A DNA stretch of 64,000 nt from Anseranas semipalmata (lineage: Eukaryota > Chordata > Aves > Anseriformes > Anseranatidae), in NCBI GenBank assembly GCA_013399115.1, contig VXAA01004204.1, positions 190,933 to 254,932 of the forward strand, given 5' to 3'. The notes under the pieces were generated by a model that was not told the DNA's origin, searched no databases, and was given only the letters and a program-made list of their open reading frames with translations. Positions 32,636-43,570 of this stretch are shown here, in pieces. How positions within the stretch are numbered: position 1 is the stretch's first letter; the number at the start of each line of letters is the position of its first letter. Both the position numbers and the translations under genes were made by a program.

Positions 32636-33239
32636 GGACCAGGAGAAAGGAACTGTTAAACTTCAGTATTTGGGGCTCACTGTGATATTTCACTAGTGGA
32701 GCAAAAGCAAGAGGAGAACAGCCCAGTCTGCTGTAATTCTGCCCCATCCTGGGATACTTATCTGGCTACAGTGGTAATGGATGGACAGTCAGTGTTGACT
32801 TTCCTGTCTATTCGACTGGACAATATGTTACCTGCCTGCAAGGGAGGTAAGAGAACAAATCAACAAATCTAACTACAGTACAGCTTTGCTTTCATTAGAC
32901 TAAAAGCAATTTCCTCTTTTGATCGCACTGGTATATTCTGTTTATGGCTGCCTTTTAAATTGAGCTTTTTCTTACTACGATAACCCACAATGAAAACCTC
33001 TTTTTTTTTTTTCCCCTCCCTTTTTTTCCCGTCCAGTATATCATTTTATTCTGTGGCTTTATAATCGCATGAATTTGGTTTACTAAAGCAAGCAAACCCA
33101 GCTACATTTAGCCAATTCTTGATGGTCTTTGGACCTTTCAAGATTTTGTATTGCTCTCTTGGAAAAGAGAACAAATGAAAATATTGAGTCTGATGGTGCT
33201 TTATATGTATGTTTTTTTTTTTCCTCCTCAAGGACTTAG
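32636..33239. other. Noncoding DNA, nothing recognised
   Basis: AT-rich, with a pyrimidine-rich patch (33001-33030, T runs interrupted by CCCC and CCC). No exon or repeat family is recognised. Confidence 0.6.
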
Positions 33240-33284
33240 TGAACTTTGAATAAAAAAAAATTATTGAACTTTGAATAAAAAAAA
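33240..33284. repeat. Imperfect 25-bp tandem duplication
   Basis: TGAACTTTGAATAAAAAAAA is present at 33240-33259 and again at 33265-33284, joined by a few A/T bases. Each copy contains an AATAAA hexamer, producing two adjacent hexamers, but no transcript end is otherwise suggested. Confidence 0.85.
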
Positions 33285-34471
33285 GTTGTAGGGGGAATAA
33301 TAGCTCCTTGCCGCATTCTGGCTCTGTTATGTGTGCAGGAGCTTCCTTGGGAGCCACATATTTGATGTATACAGTGTGCTTCAGTCTTTCTGTGTGACAT
33401 TGATATTATGCTATCTATTCCAAGACTGTGTGGCTGAAGGTCACAGGCTAAATGTACTTCCCCAATACAGAATGAAATAATAATTTGGAAACTGACTGAA
33501 AGAAAAATCTGAAATCCAAACTTGAATGATGCTTATAGAGATTGTACAAAGAGAGGATAACATCTCATTGTATGAAGAAAAAGCATAATCCTTTTTCTTC
33601 TTTCTTTTTTTCTTTTGCCTTTTCTGCAATAAATAGCTACTTGAGTAGGCGTTACAGTCTGCACAGGAGTTTCCTGCAGAGAGTTTGCTGCAGATTTGTT
33701 AGCATTAAGGAATACCTCGGAAGGATTAGGGTAAGACTCTTAGCAGACTAAGTCTCTAGAGGACATTCTTGATAACAAGTGACTGGCTTGTCTTTTGACC
33801 TTCCCCTTTAAAGTATTGACATTGGAATAATTATCACGATGAAAAATCAAATGTTTAAATGATTGTCTCCAATTAAGAGGTTTTCTAAATGTGTAAATAA
33901 AATATACTTGTAGAAGTCCCTAGTGGTGATTCTTCTTCATGATAGTGCCATAAAAATATTTTGCAAACCTGCTGAGCTGTATCTTGATCCAGAGATTAAT
34001 TTTAACTGAATTGAAAGGTTATCACCAAAGAATGACATGAAAGCTGCAATTAACAGATTTCTGGATCTGACTACTCGCAGTCCTCTTTTGATTTCCCTAC
34101 CTTGCATGTCACCCTTTTGATTCACACTGAAAACCTTGCTTTCCTGTTGTCAGATGTCCTTTTTCCTTCACTATCAACAATGATGCATCTCCCCTGGTGC
34201 TAGCATAGTTCACTGTGAGCACTTTCCTATCATGTTTGTGCGGATGAGCCGAAAAGGTTTACGTGGGGTTTAGGGTTAAAGTCCAGCAGCCTACTGATGT
34301 TGTCCCACTTCTTTCATTCTTCAAGCTGCTCCTGAGGTAGCAGCAGTGGGGATCATCACTGCAACTACCCTTATAAACAGACCTTCAGAAGTGAATAGAC
34401 ATTCTGTTTAGTATTCTGAATACTGTTTTAAAAAGAACTAGTAAGATTTTACTGGACTTTAATTTTTTCTT
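33285..34471. other. Noncoding DNA, nothing recognised
   Basis: AT-rich sequence. Short frames only; no repeat family, RNA gene or exon is recognised. Confidence 0.6.
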
Positions 34472-35010
34472 CTTTTTTTTTTTTTTCTTCAGTGGAGAAC
34501 AACCACATCTGTTCTGTCTGAAGAGAAGATTTTGGTTAAACCTCCTTGCAAATGGTCGCTGATTTTCTGTTTTTTGTTTCCGAATATTTCTTCCTTCGCA
34601 GCCCAGTGTCAGTTTGCAGGAGGAGGAAATCACTATGGCAGCAGGCTGCTTCCCAGACATATCAAAGGAACCTGCCAAGTTTCATCGGGTTATTGTGTGT
34701 GGCGCACAGATTCTCTTTTGTGTTTGTCACGTAATCAGTTGGAAATACTGGTACCAGGACTTCACACTCGTTATATCCTGTCTCTGGCAGGGCTGTTGTA
34801 TGTTTCCCTGTCGTTGTCAGTCTTGTACTTGTTCCTGAGAGGATAGAAAGGAAGCAGCAGGGCAAAAGCCTTCTTAATTTTCTTCTCAAGACAAAGGTCT
34901 CATCGTCCCTGTTGCGCTGGAGCACTGGTACAAACCTAAGCAGCAGCCCCCAAGGAGTGTTCAGATGTAATTTTCTGGGACTGTGTTGTGTTTGTTTTCT
35001 CATTGGAATG
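34472..35010. other. Patch with overlapping open frames on both strands
   Basis: Two plus-strand frames (34532-34846 and 34614-34838) and a minus frame (35003-34662) are open over the same bases. An acceptor-like AATATTTCTTCCTTCGCAG ends near 34600. None of the peptides is recognised, and no strong donor follows. Stop depletion in three frames at once reflects composition rather than coding, or possibly a conserved element. Confidence 0.25.
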
Positions 35011-36591
35011 TCAGATGGGCTTGATAGAGTCGGTAACGCACATCAGTCTCATCCTCGCTGGAGGATTGAGCCATTTTTTTAATCATGTTAAGCAGCAATA
35101 CCCCTAGCAGAGCTACTATCACTTTTCAGCCAGCCAGCCCTAATGGGAGCAGGGAAACAGTGACACATTTTGCTCTTGTAGGATGTCTTATCATCATTGG
35201 GAAAACACTTCTGCAGCTTTGGCATGTGCTTACTTCAATCTGCTGAATTAACTTCCTAGCTCTGGTTCTGACTTTATTCAAATCACATCTGGGAGAGGCT
35301 AGGAAACCATACGTGGTCACTGATTATCTACTCTTCCAGGCTTCCACACTGCAGCAGTGTGATTGTGCAGTTGAAATACCTGCCCCTCTGTTCTGCATGT
35401 CTGTAGGGAGCACCCTTGGGTGTGATTTTTGTGGTATCCCTACAGGTATTCACTTCTGCAGTGCAGGCAAGTCCTGAGCCTGCAGCTAAATCAGCTTGTT
35501 CCCATGGTAATGACATCAGGTGAAAATGATGACCTAGCACCTTTTCTCACAAATGTTTGTTTCATTTTGGGGATGCCCACTGGAGAATACAGGTGGTGCT
35601 CCATGTCTGTAGACTGCGTTTTGATGTGTGTATTACCTAACACAAGTTAAAGCCTATTCTATCAATTCCATATCAAACAGCCAACTTCACTTTCACCTGT
35701 GCTTGGAGCCAAAGCTGCCTCAGTGAAACACTAGGAAGTGTTCTTCAGAAGCATCCATTTCTTTCTACTGACTATAGGGGAAACATAAATTCCTAGTTTA
35801 AGTGCTTTGTGTCATGCTGTTGTACTCTGTACCTTCGCAGTGCTGAAATAAGTCATCTGAAGCCTGCACATACTCTTTGTAGTGCCTGATTTAGAGCCTT
35901 TTATTGCATTGCTCTTTTGTTACTTGCTGTTTTTCTCCCTTTTGCGTCAACAACAAGAAAGAAAACCTTATTTCAGTGCAATTCCATCAGTAGTGTATAG
36001 TAATAAAGCAAATACATAGGAAATCAGGATGGATCCCAGAAGAGCCTTGCGGCAAATTCTGCTCCAACTTCAAAAGGTGCCATTTATATAAGGCAATATC
36101 TTAAATATCTTAAAAATATCATAAACTGTGATTTAATGGAAGACCTTTTGTCTTTTATGCCTTGCATTTAAATAAAAAGCACATAAAATTTAAAATATAA
36201 ACACTGGAAGAGTGATGTTTGAAGCTGTGAAATTGAAATTTATCTCTGATGCACAACATTAACAGGAATTTTCCCTCTTGTTCTAATGAGGAGCAAGAGG
36301 CAGGTTCATATTAGATGATCTAATCCAGTCCAACATGATATTAGCTTAATCTCAGTTGCTCCACATGCTCGGTTTTGATTTATGTACTACTGGCCCACCT
36401 CTGCTCTCCTCTCTTGCTTCCCTCTGCTTGTTTAGGATTGTAAACAGCTTGGAAAAAGTCCTTCTCTGAGACAGGTATGCACACAGAAGATGTTTGTACT
36501 TTTTTTTGTGGGCTCAGACCTGCATGCCTGCCTTGTAAGGACCCATCTAGCATCTCTAACTCTTATAAGAAAACAATACTTTGTTTCCCTC
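35011..36591. other. Noncoding DNA, nothing recognised
   Basis: AT-rich unique sequence. A phrase at about 36310-36340 faintly recalls a CR1 3' end but is too short to call. Confidence 0.6.
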
Positions 36592-36614
36592 AAAAAAAAA
36601 AAATTTTTTTTTTT
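36592..36614. repeat. A12T11 perfect palindromic tract
   Basis: Twelve A followed directly by eleven T. Rigid A-tract DNA of this kind excludes nucleosomes and can extrude a hairpin. It is a composition feature with no associated gene. Confidence 0.9.
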
Positions 36615-37066
36615 ACTACTATTGGATGGCTTTATATTTTTTTAAAGTGTCGAGTGTCTCCCTCTGCTCTAACTGAAGGCTTTAACCATGCTGCAGATGC
36701 TTCGCTATATAGAATTTCTATAGCCTGTCACTTTCTGTAGGCTTGTCTACTTAAATCAGTTTTACATCCAGTTGTTCCCGTTTTTTAATGTTTTTTCCTT
36801 CTGAAGTTTTTGGGAAAACTACAGCTTATGGTAGCTACCCCTCCCGCCCCAGCACCCCCAGTTCTCTACTCCCTCTAAGCCTTCCTTAGCAGGAGGGTGT
36901 TTTCTTTTTAAGCTACAAGCAGCCCAGAAAACACATCCCTGCAGCTTGCACTCACTACAACTGTTGCACATACTTCCATGAACAACTAGCTTAAAGGAAA
37001 CCTGTTTCCAAAACATTAAACATTAGCAAAACTCACCCAGGACATGCTCGTTATGTTTTTTGTGTT
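36615..37066. other. Noncoding DNA, nothing recognised
   Basis: No exon, repeat family or RNA gene is recognised. Confidence 0.6.
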
Positions 37067-37093
37067 NNNNNNNTTTTTTTTTTTTTTTTTTTT
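37067..37093. other. Seven-N gap and poly(T) run
   Basis: N at 37067-37073 followed by twenty T (37074-37093). The gap size is probably nominal and the homopolymer length uncertain. Confidence 0.97.
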
Positions 37094-38274
37094 ACAAATA
37101 GGAATGAGGCTACAGTGGAGAAAGAAAATGTTGAAACAGTAAATCCTTTTCTTACTCTTTGCCACTTGATACTCTGCATATCCTGCCATATCATCATTTT
37201 TTGAACTACTTCAAGTTTCCTTTGCAAATTCGACTTTCAGCTTTCCTTCTTTTTTTTTTTTTTAATATGTGAGCAGACTTCATGGCTGCTCTTACACTGC
37301 ATCTCAGGCACTAGTCATCCATACTATTCCTCTAAAGGAAGGTGTTGTGCTAACAAATTCTGGCTGCTCTTAGAACAGATGATGTCAAGACCCTCCCAGG
37401 AAGAAGCAGAAGTCTCTTCTGCTTTTCCAAGGCTCACTGTACCCTAGCCTTCAGGCATATCTTTGCAATTGTCAGCTGGTACCCAAGTTATTTCACTTTG
37501 GTCTCATTTTTCTTCATCAGATGATGGGCAGATAAAGTTCATCACTAATTCTACTTACCATGCCTTAGATAACCCAATTGCAATAAATCTGAGGCTACAT
37601 TGTCCTTTAGCATCCCAGCCTATTGTGTTGATGCTGGCCAAACCAATTATAACGGGTCTAAGCCAGTTCCTCGCAGGAAAGTTCTTCCTCGGCCCTTGCA
37701 GTTGCTACTAGGCAGGTAGCTGTTGCTTGACCTCCTTTTCTTCAGTCTTCATTTTTTTTGTAAGCATGCTCCTAATGGGGGATATGGCCAACTTTCACGT
37801 AGGAAGTAGATGTTCAGATTCTGGGTGTTTTTTCAGCTCACGTTCATTTCTTAAAACATAGGAGAGTGTTCCAAAGACTAAGAGAGAAGCTTGAATGGAA
37901 TAGGATCCTGTTCCCTTGCTTTTGAAGGTTGTTTGCAGTGTTTGCATCAGACCCTGGTAGTAACCAGCTTTCAGAGTGATTCAACTGTCACGAATAACAT
38001 ATATTTAAGAGCTAAGTATAAGTATCTGAGAACAGAAAACAACTATTTGCTGTTTCCATATTAATATTAAAAGATATTTGTAATTATGTTTAAAAGATGG
38101 GTAGTCTTTTTCTTTGGTTCAAAATTATATTTTGCTATAATTTGAGGGTCCTGCAGACGTGCTATTGGAAAAGCATTACCCTAGTTATATCAAGTTTACT
38201 ATAGTCAGTGAATAAGTGTGAGATATAAATGAGATCAGAATCCAAGTTGTGATATATGCTTATGTTACGGACAC
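37094..38274. other. Noncoding DNA, nothing recognised
   Basis: AT-rich with a T14 tract at 37250-37263. No exon or repeat family is recognised. Confidence 0.6.
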
Positions 38275-38307
38275 AAAGGAAATTATTCTGTAAAGGAAAT
38301 TATTCTG
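38275..38307. repeat. Tandem duplication, 17 bp x 2
   Basis: AAAGGAAATTATTCTGT (38275-38291) is followed directly by a second copy of its first 16 bases (38292-38307), a perfect recent-looking duplication. Confidence 0.92.
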
Positions 38308-38956
38308 CTTTCTTATCTAGTTACAGTAAGATTAGTATGTCATTGGGAGCTTTGCCACGGGAAATCCGTGTGTCTGACACTTAAGAGATCAGAGCTATGT
38401 TAGAAACTCTTTAGTTACTAAAATGTTGTTGAACATTATTGACACAGACACAGGGAGAAAAGATTTCAGTAGTACAACTGCAAACACTTCTGAAGTTTAG
38501 AAAAGCCTAATGCTGCAGTTCAACACACCTGCTGAATCCCTGGGGTCTTCAACCCCTCATAGGCTTCTGTAAGAAATAAATTACGGAGCAGCTCCAAATA
38601 AGGGAGAACTGGAAGAATGTTGTTTCCTTTGTTTAGGATAATGTCAAAGACTATAAAAGGGAAGAATAATTCATACTTGTTGTGAATTTGTAGCTCTCTT
38701 GTTTCTTCCTAGTACGTAATATAAGGCAAAGGATTAATTTAAAAGCTTTTTTCTTTTTTCCTGTCTTTTAAATGTGGATTGTCCATCTTGGAAGGGTTTA
38801 CTGCAGAACTGGAGAATAAGTCTTAGAGCAAGGGAAAAGGATATCGTATCAGGATGCTAAAATATTAGATTGAATTAATTTTCTCATTTACATGGCAGGC
38901 AAAAAGTTTGGAGAATGTGTGAGACACTGTGAGAGGAAAAAGGGAGCTTAATGATG

Positions 38957-38988
38957 GGAAGGAGAAAGGAAGGAGAAAGGAAGGAGAA
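38957..38988. repeat. Purine minisatellite, 11 bp x 2.9
   Basis: GGAAGGAGAAA is repeated nearly three times. An all-purine strand with mirror-like symmetry can form triplex (H-) DNA; it is short and probably polymorphic. Confidence 0.9.
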
Positions 38989-41150
38989 CTTTATTGATTT
39001 GTCCTTTTTTTTTTTTTTTTGAAAAAAGTGAGCTGCTCCCATGTGGATTAGAGGAGTCATGCTAGAGGAATTGAGGGGAGGGAGGAGGGAATCACCAATG
39101 TTATTATAAACTAGTTCGATAACGAAGCAATCTTGAACTGGGGAAATGCCAAAATGTTTCTACTTCCAGCCTGCCAATGTCCTTAACTGCACTTTGTGTA
39201 CTCATATACTTTGTTTTAATAGGTACAATAACACTTATGTTTCTGTGAAACATCAAATTCAGATACTGGAAAGGACTCATGAAAATAGACTGTATTTGCT
39301 TCTTCTAGGGATCACGAGTGGCAGCCAAAATACCATCACTGTTTCAATATTAGAAGACTACCAATGTCTTACTCCTGGCTTTGGAAGTTCAAGTGTGATG
39401 TCGTTGGTGCTACGATAATAGTCAATAATGACAAACATGAAGAAGGCAACCCATTTTTACATAGCACTTGAAACTGGTATAGGGAGCAATTTTTACTTGT
39501 TAATATTTGGTTTTGATTAAAAAAGAAAAAGTATTTAGATATATTTAGACAGATGCATCAAGTGGGTCAGAAAACAGCACTTTCTGATATAAGAGTTCTG
39601 ACAGCGAAAGCTTCCCGCGTGCCAGAGGAGACCACATATGCGGTGTTTCTCCTTTTACAACAGGTTAAGCAACAGGAAAATCATTTCTGTAAAGAGGGAA
39701 AAACCACAACTGCTGTTAAGCCAAGTAGTTCCATGAGGCACTGGATCTGTCTGTTGAACAGTGGCTTCTTAATGTTTGTGTCTTGATTTCTCTGATGCCT
39801 AAATGGTTTGGGTTTTGAGGAAATCTTTTTCTGTCTTTGAGATGTTTGTCATCCTCCTACAAGGATTGCTGGTTTGTACTCATGCAGCCCCCTTCAGTTA
39901 GGGGCTGATCAGCTTTTTTCTTTTCATTCTTTTTCTCTAAACTTGTAGGAACTAAATACCTTTCTCCCCTTCTGGCTTGTTTGGTTAAAATTGACCAACA
40001 AGTCCTGGGACACACATGGAAAACCAGACAGCATGGTAATGCATAAACTTTCCGGGCCAGTGACATGAATGGGAACATCTACTTTACATTTCATTTTGCC
40101 AGGCTCGAAGCATGCTGTCAAGATTGGCTGGTAGCTTTAGCATTCAATGAGGCAGCTGAGCAACTATATCCGAACCAATTACTGCGGTTTTAGTGGGATC
40201 AGGCAAAAAGGCAGTCCAATTCAAACCGCTTTATTGGCATGACTAGTATCGCAAGCTTTGCCAAAAGGCATGGTGCCACAGGGGATTTGAGAGATTCAAC
40301 ATGTCAAAATGATTTTGCTCTTAAAATAACTGCTATTTGATACTACTTTATTCTGTAATGATTAGAACTGGAGAAGGTTTTGATCTTTGTTCCTAACCTT
40401 GGAGGTTCAGATAAATGGTCTCGGTACTGGCCACTTAACTCTGTGTCAAGCCACGCAGCTGTGGAATATAGGAAAGCTCACTCTTTTCATCTAAAACCAG
40501 ACAAAGACCGAACAATGAGACTCTTTCCAGTGTCTAGAGAGAGTCCAGAAAATACAATTAGGCTTAGGAGACAAGGCACAAATCCCCCAACAGGGTCTTT
40601 TCTAAAACTGAAAGAAAGGCAAAAGCCTTGCAAATAGCCTGTTAATTAGCGAGTAATTGCTGTAATAGAAAAGAGCTCAGCCGAAATCTTCGGTCACTAT
40701 TTAGAATGACAATGCAAAGAGTTAAATCCTATTTTCTTTTAGTCCAATATTAAAACAACATTAAACTGCTCCAGAAAATGTATGTAAATTACGAACAGGC
40801 TGTTTTGTACTTCTCAGATTCTAGTGTTGTGTACTGGAAAATGTTAAGCTGATAGAGAGTAAAGGGCTGAACTATTTTAAGCTCTCTTATCCAGTTAGCT
40901 GACTAAAACTGTTTTACAGCTAGAACAGAGCAGCTGGGCTGGTACACATAGCATTCATCAGTGACTGTAAATCTGTGAAAAAGAGCAGGGAAACAACAAG
41001 CTTGGAATAGATTCTGTCAAGCCCACAACATCTGAAGAATCTGTAGTTAGAAAACCCCACTGATGCTCAGAAATCACAAATATCTGCTAGTCCTCCAAGA
41101 TTTTTCTAAGCGAGCATGTGCTGTTTTTCTGAAGTTCCTATGTGCCTTCT
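38989..41150. other. Noncoding DNA, nothing recognised
   Basis: AT-rich with a T16 run at 39005-39020. Short frames at 39146-39418, 39553-39786 and 40380-40637 show no recognised domain or splice context. Confidence 0.6.
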
Positions 41151-41172
41151 AAAAAAAAAAAAAAAAAAAAAA
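41151..41172. repeat. Poly(A) tract of 22
   Basis: Homopolymer A run with no polyadenylation hexamer or transcript-like sequence upstream on plus. Two further A runs follow at 41803-41816 and 41876-41887. Confidence 0.94.
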
Positions 41173-42429
41173 GTGAAAGAAGGAACATGCTGTACTGAAC
41201 AGTGAAGCAAGGAAGCCAGCACCGAAAGAAGAGAAAAACAATTCAGGCTGGGACGCTTCTGCTATCTCCCAACTTGTCATAGTTTGCGTGTAAAAAGAAT
41301 GTTAAGCATGTTTTTCTTTATTCCTCTTGAAGATTTAATGTCAATACCAGGTGACTGACCACTGTCCTGTTGCTCCCATCTAAAACCTCCCAACAGGTTG
41401 TGGTGTTTATAACGGAGTGTCTGCCCGTGGCAAGTCATCTACTGTCAGATGTAGCTTTTAATCTTGTCTGTGGCTTTTAACCTGGGCCATGTCTTACAGT
41501 CACTGTAAGAGGCTCAGTAGTGTGATAATGTATGCCTCAGTTTCCAGATCCTCAATTACAAAAAACAGTACAAAAACCCAGTACAAAACCAGAAATTTAT
41601 CACTTCAGTATCCCTTCCTGCAAAGAGCCCCTGCATAGCACTTAAACTGCTACCTTTGGACTTTACAGAAGGTTTTTAACCACATAGGTATTTAATAGAA
41701 TGAATGGAGGAATTCTGAAAACAGATCTGTATTTATAGAGTATGGAGCTGAGTTAAACCAGACCTAATCTGAACTAAAAATATTTTTATTTTGTTTTTTG
41801 GGAAAAAAAAAAAAAAGTACCTTTATCTTTTAAACATCAAAATGTACTATGAACTGCTCAGTTATTTAAAAAAGAAAAAAAAAAAAAGTGAAGAAACACG
41901 CAAAGGAAGCAATACTAACCTCTGGCTTTGGCTGTGAAATTTTGGATTTGTACTTGTATGGGTCTTGTTTTCAAATTCCAAGTACTTTTACAACTTTTCT
42001 TCAATAGAAAACAGCACTCCTAAGGCCACAAAGTATAAGTTTTCAGAGAAAGGCTACCAGTGGAGGACATAAAGTGCTGTAAAGTGCTAATGCTGTGGGC
42101 TGATAGCACTGTGAAATCTCTGCTTTTGTCTTGAAAGCAACAGGACTCAAGTGGATGTGAAATATGGTGTTGGATAGAAAGCATGAAAACCTCCTTTGTG
42201 GGGGCTCTTTTAAACTCGCTTCCTTTGTAGATGCCTCACTGGAGACATCTGGTTCTGGCCTCTGCTTTCTGAACACCTTAGCGTATGAATCTGCTGGGAA
42301 ACCTTTTACTGTAAGGAAATGCCAGTGTTTTGCTCCTAAAGCCATAGGGCTGGGATGGGGAGAGGCTGCAGTGCTTCGGCTGTGTGTAATTGAGCTCATG
42401 GGCAGCTGTGGAGCCCTTGCCCAGATATA
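41173..42429. other. Noncoding DNA with overlapping open frames
   Basis: Between 42043 and 42430 a minus frame (118 codons) and a plus frame (88 codons) overlap; neither peptide is recognised. No repeat family is recognised elsewhere. Confidence 0.5.
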
Positions 42430-43570
42430 GACAAGTGCATCTCCAGAAAAGGCTGTAGCTTGTGGCCAGGGCTGGCCTTAGCTGCTTGGAGCAGCCAGGG
42501 ATCTGGGAGGTGCAGCACAGCACCCAGCCCCTGCCCCTGGAGGTTCACCAGCTCCACTTCCCCATCTGACCCTGGCCAGAGCTGACCTCCGAGAGGCTCC
42601 TTGTGTGTGTGTAAATATAGATGTACTAGATTGCTTCCTGCTTAGTTCCTGCAAAGGGCCTGTTTAGGGCGGGCCTTTCTCTAGTAAAGTGTGTAGCAAA
42701 AGCTCTTGCATGTGGCACGGTGGTTATGCCTCATCCTAAAGAGCTGTTGAGCCCGTAGGACAGATACTTGCTGTATCTGGGGATACTTCGGAGTTTGCTG
42801 CTTTCTGCAGGGACAGTCCAGCCCTGATAATTGTCCTCTTGCAGGCTGGTATCGAGTGACCCATCGGGCTCTGCTTCCCCTCCAATCCCAACGCCTGGGC
42901 TGAGCAGAGGCTGCAGCCAGGTGGGTGCCCTGCAGCAGTCCTGCCTGTGCCAGCTGATGCTGGGAGGCACCCAAGCCTGGGTCTCGCACATGGGAGTACC
43001 AGAGCAGCACTGAAGATAACTTCTTCCTGGACAGCCCTCGGTATTCGTGGGACGGCTACTCCAAGGTGTCAGTCTGTTAACATGCGTGGGTTGGCTTTCC
43101 AGCTTGGTGAGGGGGAAAACTTCACAACAGAACTTCTCTGTGGCCTGAGAGCTTAGCCCCAGCATGGGACTGTTCCTTCTCATGTTGTTTATATGCATGC
43201 TCTGGGTCTGGAGATGTAATATATATATATATTTATATATTTAAAACAATTTTCTTCTCATTTACGTGCTGCAATAAGAAGTTATAGGCAATATCCTTCA
43301 TAAAAACATGGCCGGTATAGTACTGTACCACCGAGCAATGTATGATAGCTGCAGCCAGGTGCGGACAGAAGGTGTCCATCAGCACGCCCAGCACCTCACT
43401 GCCAGCTCGGGAGGGAGGAGATGGCCAGGGCAGTGCAGGTAAACGGAGAGGGCAGGAGGAGCAGGCTGTCCAAGGATCAAAATCAGGGGCTACGCGGAGC
43501 TGAAAGAGGCTCATTGTCTGTGTGTTTACCTTAGGGTGTTTGCTTTTAAAGCTGGCGTGCTGTTAGCGAT
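42430..43570. promoter_or_regulatory. GC-richer, CpG-bearing block of unknown role
   Basis: From about 42430 the sequence becomes GC-richer, and CpG is frequent from 42660 to 43570, unlike its surroundings; it includes GGGCGGGCC at about 42668 (Sp1-like). Minus-strand frames of 109 codons (43010-42681), 155 codons (43198-42731) and 93 codons (43514-43233) lie within it. The last ends in a sequence containing CPHLAAAIIHCSVVQYYTGH, which is not recognised. An AT dinucleotide patch at 43218-43241 interrupts the block. It may be a CpG-rich regulatory region, unidentified exons or neutral GC variation. Confidence 0.22.

Noticed and set aside
36310..36345. AGATGATCTAATCCAGTCCAAC, like an old minus-strand CR1 3' end.
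   Set aside because: The match does not extend past about 22 bases.
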